This document shows positions 1-11,000 of a DNA stretch of 64,000 nucleotides, one piece after another (the stretch's first letter is position 1; every line of letters begins with the position of its first letter). Below the pieces are notes generated by a model, which saw nothing but the letters and a program-made list of their open reading frames with translations, did no database searches and was not told the DNA's origin. The stretch comes from Bacteroidota bacterium (lineage in GTDB: Bacteria > Bacteroidota > Bacteroidia > JAHEXY01): contig JAHEXY010000013.1 of NCBI GenBank assembly GCA_023251875.1, forward strand, positions 1-64,000, in the 5' to 3' direction. The position numbers were made by a program, and so were the translations under genes.

Positions 1-12
1 CTCTTTTCATTC

Positions 13-80
13 CATTGGGTTAGGATATTCCTTGTGGAGTTGCTCTCCAGCAGAGCTCCACTATGCTTCGCCTAACAATG
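13..80. repeat. Imperfect nested palindrome upstream of queD
   Basis: CATTGGGTTAGG at 13-24 pairs with CCTAACAATG at 71-80. Nested inside, GTGGA...GCTCT pairs with AGAGCTCCAC around 34-62 with a three-base bulge. The form is that of a small intergenic palindromic element or the end of a larger repeat; no coding sequence is visible in 1-173 apart from the queD leader. Whether it is multicopy cannot be seen here. Confidence 0.45.
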
Positions 81-161
81 TAAAGTTAAAGAAAAGCACA
101 GTTCATTTTACAATCCCATTAATTCCTTTTTAGCATCTTAGCGCCTTTTATAGATAATTCC

Positions 162-170
162 TACCTTTGC
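162..170 (+). promoter_or_regulatory. Putative -7 promoter element of queD
   Basis: TACCTTTGC matches the Bacteroidota sigma-factor -7 consensus TAnnTTTG with the common trailing C. It ends three bases before the queD ATG, so the transcript would be leaderless or nearly so. No convincing -33 TTTG is visible. Confidence 0.5.
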
Positions 171-173
171 CAC

Positions 174-623
174 ATGGCAAATACAATACGCGTTACCAAA
201 CTTTTTAATTTTGAAATGGCCCATGCCCTTTATGGGTATGATGGGCCTTGTAAAAATATTCATGGCCACTCCTATCAACTTTCTGTAACTGTAATTGGCA
301 AACCAATAGAAGATTTATCAAATCCAAAAGCAGGTATGGTAATTGATTTCTCTGTTTTAAAAAAAATTGTAGAAGAATTAATTGTAAAAAAGTATGACCA
401 TACTTTAGTTTTGAATATTGATTCACCCCATAAAGAACTTAAAAAAATAGATTTACCTTTTGAAAGGCTTGAATGGGTATATTTTCAACCTACTTGCGAA
501 AAAATGCTTATTTATTTTGCCGGATTAATTGCTCCTAAATTACCTGATGGAATAAAATTACATCATTTAACATTAAAAGAAACACCAAATTCTTATGCGG
601 AATGGTATGCATCAGATAATTAG
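174..623 (+). CDS. queD: 6-carboxytetrahydropterin synthase family protein (QueD/PTPS)
   Basis: This 149-residue protein belongs to the 6-pyruvoyl/6-carboxy-tetrahydropterin synthase family, which converts dihydroneopterin triphosphate to a tetrahydropterin. In bacteria this is usually an early step towards queuosine. The zinc-binding histidines appear as H17 in FEMAHAL and H30/H32 in NIHGHSY, with a nearby Cys26 in the position of the family's catalytic cysteine. The C-terminal KETPNSYAEW stretch fits the family's conserved glutamate region. Length is close to normal. The ATG is preceded almost directly by a TAnnTTTG promoter. hemN follows 36 bp downstream on the same strand, so co-transcription is likely although the pathways are unrelated. 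QueD is more likely than a eukaryotic-type PTPS, but I cannot separate these by sequence alone. Confidence 0.9.
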   Translation: MANTIRVTKLFNFEMAHALYGYDGPCKNIHGHSYQLSVTVIGKPIEDLSNPKAGMVIDFSVLKKIVEELIVKKYDHTLVLNIDSPHKELKKIDLPFERLEWVYFQPTCEKMLIYFAGLIAPKLPDGIKLHHLTLKETPNSYAEWYASDN

Positions 624-650
624 CTGATGAGGTGATTAGCTAATGAGATA
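619..650 (+). repeat. Tandem ATTAGCTGATGAG-like repeat at the queD stop codon
   Basis: ATTAGCTGATGAG (619-631) is followed, after a short spacer, by ATTAGCTAATGAG. The queD TAG stop lies inside the first unit. The same ATTAGCTGATG string occurs on the minus strand directly after the stop of the repeat protein ending at 32221, which suggests a 3'-end-associated dispersed repeat. Confidence 0.55.
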
Positions 651-659
651 ATTAAAAAA

Positions 660-2018
660 ATGGAAAATAATTTAATTAAAAAATATAACGTTGCAGGACC
701 TAGGTATACCAGTTACCCTACAGTGCCTTATTGGACAGACTCCCCTAGTCTTGAAAATTGGAAAAAGTTTGTAAAAACAAGTTTTGATAAAACAAATGAA
801 GCAAATGGAATTAGTCTTTATATTCATTTACCTTTTTGTGAAAGCCTTTGTACTTTTTGTGGATGCAATACACGTATTACTGTAAACCATACTGTTGAAA
901 ATCCTTACATTACTGCTGTTTTAAAAGAATGGCAAATGTATGTGGAGGTATTTGACTCCTCTCCTATCATCAAAGAAATTCACTTAGGCGGTGGAACACC
1001 CACTTTTTTTTCTCCACATAATCTTGATACACTTTTAAACGGAATTAAAAAGTTAGCCTCTATTCATCCTCATGCTGAATTTAGTTTTGAAGCGCATCCC
1101 AATAGCACAAGTAAAGAACATTTAGAGGCTTTATACAATTTAGGATTTAGAAGATTAAGTTTAGGCATACAAGATTTTGACCCTAAAGTTCAAAAAACTG
1201 TAAATCGAGTTCAATCTTTTGAAACAGTTGAAACAGTAGTTAACCAAGCGAGAGAAATTGGTTATACTTCCATTAATTTCGATTTAATTTATGGTTTACC
1301 TTTTCAAACTGAAAATAGTGTATTGGATACCATTCAAAAAACGAAATTATTAAAACCCGATAGAATTGCCTTTTACAGTTACGCGCATGTGCCTTGGATT
1401 AAGCCAGGGCAGCGCATGTTTACAGAACTTGATTTACCACAAGATGAAGCCAAGCGCAAATTGTATGAATTAGGACGAGAACTTTTTCAAGAAGCTAATT
1501 ATGTAGAAATTGGAATGGATCATTTTTCACTTCCTAGTGATTCACTTAACCAATCTTTGTTGAATCAAACCTTACATAGAAATTTTATGGGTTATTCATC
1601 TTCCTACTCTGAACTTATGATTGGGCTTGGTGTTTCATCAATCAGCGACACTTGGAATTGCTTTGCACAAAATGTAAAAAAGGTTGAAGAATATTATCAA
1701 TTAATTGAAGAAAATAAAATCCCAATTTTTAGAGGTCATATTTTAAATACTGAAGATTTAATTATACGTAAGCATATTTTAAATTTGATGTGTAAGATGG
1801 AAACTTCTTGGAAAAACATAGAAGAACAATCTCAAACCATTTATGATGGTATTGAAAGATTAAAAGAAATGCAAATGGATGGCCTTGTTGAAATTTTACC
1901 TTATCAATTAAAAGTAACAGAAAAAGGAAGAGCATTTGTACGTAATATATGCATGGCTTTTGATGAAAGGCTTTGGAAAAATATTCCTTCTACACAGATT
2001 TTTAGTCAAACGGTATAA
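660..2018 (+). CDS. hemN: Oxygen-independent coproporphyrinogen III oxidase
   Basis: Radical SAM enzyme that decarboxylates coproporphyrinogen III to protoporphyrinogen IX in anaerobic heme synthesis, acting in the cytoplasm. The N-terminus has the HemN signature AGPRYTSYPT. The iron-sulfur motif is LPFCESLCTFCGCN, with C60, C64 and C67 as the CxxxCxxC cluster ligands and C69 following as in true HemN rather than HemW. The glycine-rich SAM-binding HLGGGTPTF follows near residue 110. The length of 452 residues matches HemN (about 450), whereas HemW is shorter. The gene is closely downstream of queD. Its stop lies only two bases from the stop of the convergent giant gene, with no visible terminator hairpin between them. 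Confidence 0.95.
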   Translation: MENNLIKKYNVAGPRYTSYPTVPYWTDSPSLENWKKFVKTSFDKTNEANGISLYIHLPFCESLCTFCGCNTRITVNHTVENPYITAVLKEWQMYVEVFDSSPIIKEIHLGGGTPTFFSPHNLDTLLNGIKKLASIHPHAEFSFEAHPNSTSKEHLEALYNLGFRRLSLGIQDFDPKVQKTVNRVQSFETVETVVNQAREIGYTSINFDLIYGLPFQTENSVLDTIQKTKLLKPDRIAFYSYAHVPWIKPGQRMFTELDLPQDEAKRKLYELGRELFQEANYVEIGMDHFSLPSDSLNQSLLNQTLHRNFMGYSSSYSELMIGLGVSSISDTWNCFAQNVKKVEEYYQLIEENKIPIFRGHILNTEDLIIRKHILNLMCKMETSWKNIEEQSQTIYDGIERLKEMQMDGLVEILPYQLKVTEKGRAFVRNICMAFDERLWKNIPSTQIFSQTV

Positions 2019-2020
2019 TA

Positions 2021-5000
2021 TTATTTTGCTTTACTAGCAGTGGTAATTTCAGCCTGAAACAAACCATAAGAAACAGCTTTTTCATTTTTAAAATAATAAA
2101 TACCGCCCCAATTGTATTTTACTTTTTTATAAATATCTACCACATTATTTTTATTCACAATTGTACGTTCGATAGTTCTATTCGATTCAAAAACAACATC
2201 ATTATAAACGCCTTCAGGATATTTTCTGGCAATATCAGATAAAAATTCTTGAGTACGTTGTTTCTCATCTTGTAATTTCTTTTGTTCTACTTCTTGCGCT
2301 TTGTATTGAGCTACTATTTTTAAATTCTTTTTAGCTTCTTCATCCGTTTTTAATTTCTCTTTTAATTTATCTACTTCTTGTAATTTTGTAGTTCTTTCAT
2401 TTTGTTTTTTCTCAATTTCTAATTTAATTTCCGATTCAGAAGCAGTAGATTCAGCAATACTTGCATCCATTAATGTATTATGCCGGTTAAGATCGGTTTG
2501 CAATTTTTCGCTATCAATAACGGCATATACATTCACAATTTTTTGTTGCAATGTTTCAACAGTTTGTTTGATCTCATAAATTTCTTTTTCAATTTTTAAT
2601 CGAGATAAATAATTTTCTACTATTCCAAGTTTCAGATCAAGCGCATCTATTTCTGCATTTAACACTTCAACTTGTTTCACTAATTTATCAAGACCAACTA
2701 ATCCTGCAACTTCTTTTTCCAAAGCATTAGCAACAGCATTTTTTGGAACAAAGGAATTCATTAAATTCTGCTCTTTGTATTTACTATCATCAATTTCTTT
2801 TGTTAGTTGATTATAGGTTGGCAGAATTTTATCAAGCTCTGCTTGGTAATTTCTTCTCAATACAGCTTCAGTTGAATCCTTTTTAGCAATACTGTCAGAT
2901 TTAATTTTAGCCATTTCCATTTGAGCTATTTTTACAGAATCAATACTATGTTGCAGGGCTTGTTCAGCTAGTTTTTTTGCTAATTCCTTTGCTTCCTTAT
3001 CTTTTTGATGCTGTTCAGCCATTGCTTTCTTTAAAGCTAAATCACTGTCATTTTTTTCTTTTAATAATCTTTGTTTCTCCTGATCATCTTTTTGTTTTTT
3101 CTCCAATTTTAATTTTTCATCCTCAATTTTTTTCATCTGGGCAGTTTCATTATCTCCAATTTCATCACCATATTTTTTCGATTTTTTAGCTTGAACATCT
3201 AAAGCAAGCATTTTTTTATTGTCTTCTTCTGCCTGTTTTAGTTGCGCTCTGTGTTCTTTTGCCAATCTATCACGTTCGGCTTTCAGTTGTGCTTGCCTGT
3301 CGAGGTCTTTTTTAGCATTTGCTTTATCCTCATCTTCTTGTTGTTTCTTTTTATATTCTGCAATTTCACGGTCTTTATCCAATTGCTTTTTAGCATCTTT
3401 AATACGATCAGCAGATTGCTTCTCTAAATCTTTATTGTGTTTTTCAGAATTATTAACATCATCCTTTAGTGCATTTATTTTTTCTTGATCAGTTTTATGT
3501 TTTTCTTTAGCTTGCTTATCAAGACTTTCTCTATTAGCTTTTAACATTACCAATTCTTTATCAGACATTGGTTCATCTTTCTTTATATCAGTATTATCAT
3601 CTACAGATTTAGTTTTTTTCTCTGATGAAGACTTTTTATTTTTCGCATCATTATTGTAAGCAATATCTTTATTATTGATAGATGCGACACCCGTATCAAT
3701 TGCTGCTAATTGTTGATTTAATTTTTCAATTTCAAGTTTGTCTTTTTCAAAATCTTTTTCCTTCTGTTTTTGATAGTCTTCAAGTTCTTTAAATACCAGA
3801 CTATCTTTATTGAATGTTTTATTACTTACATTATTTTGGTCTTTTGATTTTAGGTCTGCAAATTTTTGATCGTAATCTTCCTTTATTTTTTTCAAGCGTT
3901 CTTCTTCATTGGCTATATTATCTGCTTCAGATTGTTTGCTGTTTTTTAATTTATATTTTTCATCAATAGCACTTTTTAATCTGGCTTTTTCTTTAGCCAT
4001 ATTCACTTCTTCTGCCTCTAATTTATCAAGTACTTTTCCCTGAACTTTTTCCAAAGAGTCTTTTCTTGATTTTTCAAGTTGCTTTTGCTTATTTTTATTT
4101 TCAGCTAAAAGTTTAGCATTTTCCTTATTTTTAACATCTGCAGCTTCTTTTGCTTTTGCATAAGCCGTTTCTAAAGAATCTTTTAACAACTCTTCCTTTG
4201 AAATAGTTTTCGTTTTTTTCGATTTCTTTTTTTGTATCGGTTTATCCGCTATGTATTCATCATCTTGAGATACATTATTATTCTTTTTAGCACTTGACAC
4301 AGGCTTTTCATGTTTAGCCATCTCTTTATCAAAAGCCATTAATTTTGATGACATGAGTTTGGTATAATCCAAATCATAATCAAAATTCTTTTTCTTTTCA
4401 CTATAAGTAATACGAGCAACAGGGTTTTTAAATATGTCGAAATTCATTCCATCAATGGGTTGAAAAAGTTTTAATTCAAAGCCATAAGATTCAAAACCTT
4501 TTAAAATTCTTTCTTCAGGTGCACTAGTATTAATACTAATTCTTTTGGATACATAACCAACTTTAGAAAATTCAATTAAATATTCTTTATTAAATTCCAA
4601 ATTAAAATCAAAGCGCCCGGTAACATCTGTTTTTACTGATTGAGCTACTACTCCATTCACATACAAAGTAGCCGTAACGCTATCAAGTGCTGTATTTTTT
4701 TTCTTTGTTGTACCGTACACAATTAAATAATTTTGTCCTAAATTTCCGGGCTCATTCAACTGTTTCATCATAGAATCAGCTAATAATCTTTGCAATGCAG
4801 TATCTTGAATGTCGCCTAAAATTTTATTTTGAACTTCCGGAGTTTGTTCATTACTTATATTTTTATTTTCTTTTTGTTGTTTATTCTTTTCTTTTTTAAC
4901 GTCATCTTTATTAACAAAAGCTTTGCTATTTTGAGAAATGGAATCTGTTTTTAATTTATCAAGCACTGTATTTTGTTGCATAATCTGCGCTTGTAATGCT

Positions 5001-8000
5001 TCTTGTTCTTTTAATAATTTTTGAAAATCTTTATCTTTTGAATAATCTTGTTTTTTCATATCATCTACAGCCTTCTTTTGAGCTAAAACTTGTTGGTTTT
5101 GTATTTCCTTATATGCTTTTGTTTGATCACTTTCACGCTTTTTCCTAGAAACTGAATTTAACTGAATTGCTTTAGAAGTATCCGACATGGCTTTTTTAGT
5201 ATCTTGAGCAGTTTTTATATCTTTGCCAACCCCAGCTAATATTTCTTTTTGAGTTTGAATATTTTTTGTTAACTCTAACATGGCGTTTTTCTTTTCAATC
5301 TCTCTTTGTAAAGCAGCATCTTTATCTGCATTAGGGATAAATTTCTCATCTTTTTTATTATCTAACTTTACATTGTTTGACTCAGTCCTTGATTGTATAG
5401 AATCAAATGAATGAGATGCTGTATTTTTATCTGCTAGGGCTCCGTTTTCATTTTTATCTTTTTTATTTTCAGGTTTAAAATTTTCTTTTTGTGTTTTCTT
5501 TTTGTCTTCTTGCATCTGTTTGCCGTATTTTTCATCTATTTTTTCTTTTTCCAAATCATGTACAGCATCAGAAAGAGAAAGTTCTTTTTCACGAGTAACA
5601 GCATTTTGTTCAGCATCCACTTTAGCTTGTTGCACTTGTTTTTTAGTTTCATCTAATTGTTTGGCCAATTCATCAGTTTTTTTATTAATGTCATCAATCT
5701 TTTTATTTTTAGATTTATCCGATTTATTTTGAAGTTCATGGGTCTCAATAGTTTTATTCATTTCAGCAGATGATATAGAGGGGGCTGTTTTATTAGCCGC
5801 AGTGGTATCTTGAATTGGATTATCAACAGGAGTTTCTTTACCCGTATTTGAAACTTTTAATTTTGAACCAAAACGATTGGCAGCGTACTGTTTGGTTTCA
5901 GTATTTTTTGATTTTAATGCTTTATTATGATCCAATTCTGCCCTTTTTTCATTTTCAATTTCAACTTCAAGCTCCTTTAATGATTGTTGCAATGCCGCTT
6001 CTTGCTCTTTTAATAAAGCCTGTGCTTCAGATTCTGCTTTAGCGTTAGCAACTTCTTTTTGTTTAGTCTCTATTTCAGCTTGCAATTTTTTCTTCTGCTG
6101 TTCATACGTTTCTAATTTACTATTACCAATATCTTGTTTCGAAGAAGATGTTGTTGGCAAAGAAGTTTTTTGATCAGCTGCATTAGTATTTGTTTTAGCA
6201 TCTATATTTACACCAACATTCTTTTGAGTTAATTCAGTATTTTTATTATCTGTAGATACATTTGCTACTTTTGCAGATGGTTCAATTTTCATTTTCTTTC
6301 CATCACGCTTTGATTCATAAGTAGCCTTTTGAGCTTCTTCTTGTTTCATCTCATCTTGCAACGAGGCAATTTCAGCAGCCAAAGCAGCTTCTTCTTCAGC
6401 GGTTTTAGGATCAATTGAATTTTGATTCTTTAACTGAATCAATTTTTGTTTCTTTGAATCTAAATCAGATTGTATCTTTTTTTGTTTTTGTTCTGATTCT
6501 TTGATGAGTTGTTCCGGAGATTTTTCATTTTGTTGTTGAGATTGATTTACTTGAGATGAATTATTATTAGACTCAGCAATCTCTTTTTGCTTAGTATCAG
6601 CAATCATATCTTGTTTTATATTATTTTTTTCCTGGGCTTTAGCAGCAAGATTAGCTTTTTGTTCTTCCTCCATTTTAATTTCTTTTTCAAGTTCAGCCAA
6701 TTGAGCATTTAACTCCATTTCCTTATCCCTTAAAATTTCAGTTGCTGGGTCATTAGGATTAGCATTTTGAAGATTCTTTTTGTTTTTCTTAATCTCAGCT
6801 TCAGTTTTAGCTTTTTGATCTTTTAAATCTTTCAAATGTTTTTCATCAAACACTTTATTATCATAATTAGAATTATCCGTTTCACTACTATTATTTATTA
6901 TAGCATTAGAATTTGTTTTATTACTTGAATTTTCAGCTTGTTGATTCGTATCTGAGATTGATTTTTTATCGGTAGATTTTCCTGTATCATCATTTTTTTG
7001 CTTTCCAGCTGACTTGTTTTGTTTTTCTGAATTGGATTCGTTTTCAAGTTCTGCAAGAGCAGAGGCTAACTCAGATTCTTGTTTATTAATTTCTTCTTGG
7101 GAAGCAGCTTGAGATTTTAACTTTTCAATCTCCTGTTTTCTGGATTCAATTTCTTGTTCTAGTTTTTTCTTTTTTAATTCGGCTGCAGATGATGTCGCAG
7201 ATGATTTAACATTTGTATTTTTATCAATTGTTTGAGAAGCATTAACATTTTTAGTTATTGCATCTTGTTTATTTGCATCAGCAAGTTCTTTTTCTTCAAC
7301 ATTCTCCTTAGTTGTATTCTCTTTAGTAGCAGAATGGGATTGTTCGTTGGATTTATTTATTGCACTATTTTTAATATTAGTCTCTAATGATTGTTTTTCC
7401 TTTTCTAAATCTGCTAATTCTTTTTCCATTTCAGCTTGTTGAGCATTTGTTTCATTTTGTTCTGTAACATCTGATTTTAATTTTTCAATATCTTTTTTCT
7501 TTGCCTCAATTTGCAGGGCTAATTTTTGTTTATCGGCTTCAATATTTTTAGTTACAATTGCATTAGAATTCGTATTTAACTTTTGATCCGCGTTACTTTC
7601 AACATTATTGTTATTAACAACAGTCGATTGATTGTTATTTTTCAGTTCCGATTGTTTACTAGTAGCCGTTGTTTTTATACTATTTTGATCAACGTTAGCA
7701 TTAGTTGTTTTTTGATTTTGCTGTGTTTGTACTAACGCTTTACGATCTTGCTCAAGTTGAGCCAATTCATCTTCCATAGCTTTTTTCTGCGCTGCTAGAT
7801 CAGCAGATAGTTTTGCATCTTGCTTTGCTTGTTCTATTTCCTTTTGTTTGGCCTGAATTCTATCTTGTAATTTTTGTTTTTCTTTATCATAGTCAACCGC
7901 AGTACTATTAGTAAGATTGTTGTTATTATTTATTTTTGACACAGAAGCATTATCAACAGTATTATTTTGTTTGTTGCCATTAGTAGTTTGACCGGTCTTA

Positions 8001-11000
8001 GAATTTGAGTCAAGCGTGTTTGTGTTTTTATTATTAGTAGTAGCTGTATTACTTTTTTGCACAGCAATTTTATCGCCACTACTAATAGTAGTATTGTCTT
8101 TTTCTATTTCCTTTAATTGTTCATTAATGGCTCTTTCTTGCTCTTTTAATTTAGCTAAGGCTTCAGATTCTTCTTTGCTTAATTGGGTTTTAGTTTGTTG
8201 GGCCTTTAATTCATTTTGCAAACGTTCTTTTTCTTTTAAAAGAGCATCTTTTGAGGTTATGGCTTGTTTGGTATTTTGAACAGATAAATCAGGGTTTGCA
8301 TTATTGGCATCACTAATTTTTTTCTGAGCATTTAGAATGGACTGCTTTTCAGCATTTTGTTTTTCAGCATTATTTTCCTGTGCTTGTTGTTTCTCTTTTT
8401 CACGTTGATCATAAAAAGATTTTTGTTCAGCATCTTGTTTTTCTTTAGCAGCTAAAGCCTCTACTTGTAAGCTTTCTTTATCCTTTTGTAATTGTGCTTG
8501 TTTTTGAGCATCCTGTTCCTCCTGCATTTTTTTTCTATTCTTTGCTTCTGCTTCTATTTCTCCTTTTAAAGAGGCCAACTCTTGTTGCATGGCAATATTT
8601 TGATCAGCCTCTTCTTTTGCTGTAAGTGCTCTTTGTTTTTCGTTTTCCAAGGCAGCTTTTTTAATTTTATATGCAGCTTCAATTTTTTCTTTTCCTGCAT
8701 CGTATTTTTTATCTAAATCTTCATAAGCCTGTTGAGAAAGCTGAGTAGTTTTAGTATTGTTATTTGATGAATTATAATCAATATCGGTTGTTGAATTACT
8801 TTTATCACTTACAGAAATAGTTTGCTGATCTTTCCAAGCCTTATCAGCAGCAGCACGTTCTTGTTTTAATTTTAATCGCTCTTGTTCATTAGCCAATTCC
8901 TCAGCCTTTTTTTGATCGGCTAACTGTTTTTCATAATCTGCCTTTTTTTGATTGGCAGCATCTTGTTCTTGTTTTGTTTCGGCTTCAATTTTAGCCAATT
9001 CATTTTCATAAATAGATTGCTGTCTTATCAATTCATTTTTCTTAGCAGCATCAATATTTGCCTCTAATAATGCTTCTTTATTTTTTTGCATGGCTTTTTG
9101 AACATCTTCTTTTTGTTTTTGAAGTGATAATACTTTTGCTTGAGCTGCATCTTCAGCTAATTTATTTCTATACTCTTGATCTTCCTTAGCTCTTTCTTGT
9201 TTGGCTAATTCCTGAGCCTGTTTATTTGCTTCGGCTTGCAATTGCTGCGCAGCTTTGGCATCCTTTTCCTTTTGTTCACGTTCTGCCTTCAAATTATCTT
9301 GTTGAATAGAAGGGCTTGTATTTATTGTAGGTGTTTGATTTACTTTATCTGCAACATTAGTTTTTGTAGTGATGTTTTCATCTGAATTATCAGCACTGGC
9401 ATCTTTTTTAAGGTTCGCCAATTCCTGCTCCAACTCTAATTGTTTTAATTGCTGATCGCGTTCAGCCTGGCTTAGTGCATTATTTTTTTCTATCTCAGCT
9501 TTTTTTCTTTCAAATTCTTTTAATGCTTTTTCATTGTCTTTAGAAATAATTTTTGATGTAGCTTGGGTAATGGCATTTTCGTTTTTATCAAGAATTTGAG
9601 AGTTATTTGTTACAGCATTTGTTGCCTTTTTATCTACAGATTGTTCATCCGTTTTAGTATCTACATCTTTATTTTCAGAAATAGTAGATTGGGCTGTATT
9701 ATTTTTATTTTGTTCAGCAGCTTGCTGATCTGCTAAAATTTGTTTTTGAATTTCTGCAATTTTTTGAGCATGCTCTTCTGCAGCCTCTTGTGATTGGCGA
9801 TCTAAATCAGCCAATATTTTATTCAATGAATCTTTGTTTAATTTTAATTGATCATCATTTAAAGCACGTTGTTTGGCCTGCTCTATTTCTTGCATTTTGG
9901 TTTGAAGCTGTGCATCTAATTTATCTTTCTCAAGCTCTAAGCGAGATTTTTGGCCTGCCTGGTTTTGTGCTTTTTGTTGTTGATAGGCTTCTTGTTGTTT
10001 TTGCTCTTGTAATTTATTTTTTTCATACAAATCTTTTTGAGCTTGCTCCTGTGCTTTAATTTTATCCGCTGTATTTTTTTGTATTTCAGCCATTTTTTGT
10101 TGGTAAGCTTGAGTAACAGCTTTCTGTTTGGCATCTTCTAATTCTTTTGCTTGTTTACGACTTTGTTCATCCGCTTCATATTTTGCTTTTGCAACAGAAT
10201 CTTGCCAAGCTTTTTGCGTATTATCAAAATCTCTTTTCTTTTGATCTTCTTCTTTATTTTTTGCATCAAGCTCTGCAATAGCTTTAGCTAAATCTGCCTT
10301 TTTAGCCAAAATTTCTTCCTGAGTTTTGGTTTCCGCTTGGGCTTTTTCCAGCGCTTCTTGTTGTTTTTTTACTTGTTCTTCAACTGCAGCTTTTTCACGG
10401 TCCATAGCTTCTTTTGCAGCTAGAGCTCTTTCATCGGCAAGTTTTTTGGCATATGCTGCAGCTGCTGCTTTTGACTGTTCACGCGCTTGATCTTCTGCAA
10501 TTTTTTGTTCTTCCAATTGTTTTTTTCTGTCTTCTTCGTCCTTTTTTATTTGTTCTTGACGAGCCAAACGATCAGCTTCATCCGCTTTTTTTCTTTCTTC
10601 ATTTTCTTTCGCATATTTTTCAGCTCCTTCTTTTTGCTCAGCTTCTAATTTTTGTTTTGCCACTTCTTCTTCTTGTTTAGCAGCCTGTTTTTGTATCGAA
10701 TCTTTTTTTGCAGCTTCAAGTTGAATTTGCTGCTTCACCTTATTAAGAGCTTCTTTTTGAGCGTCTATCTCTCGCTTTTTTTGTTCTGCAATAGAATCAC
10801 GTTGCGATAGAACTGCTTTTGTACGCAGCTCACGCTCTACTTGCAACTGTTGTAATTGTTTTTCTTTTTCTGTTTGTTCTTTGGTTGCATCAATCTCTTT
10901 TTGCAATGCATCTGCTTTAGCTTTGGCGGCAGCTTCTTCGGCTTTCTTTTTTTCTTCTGCTTTGCGATTTTCTTCTTCTTGTTTTTTTGCTAATTCATTT

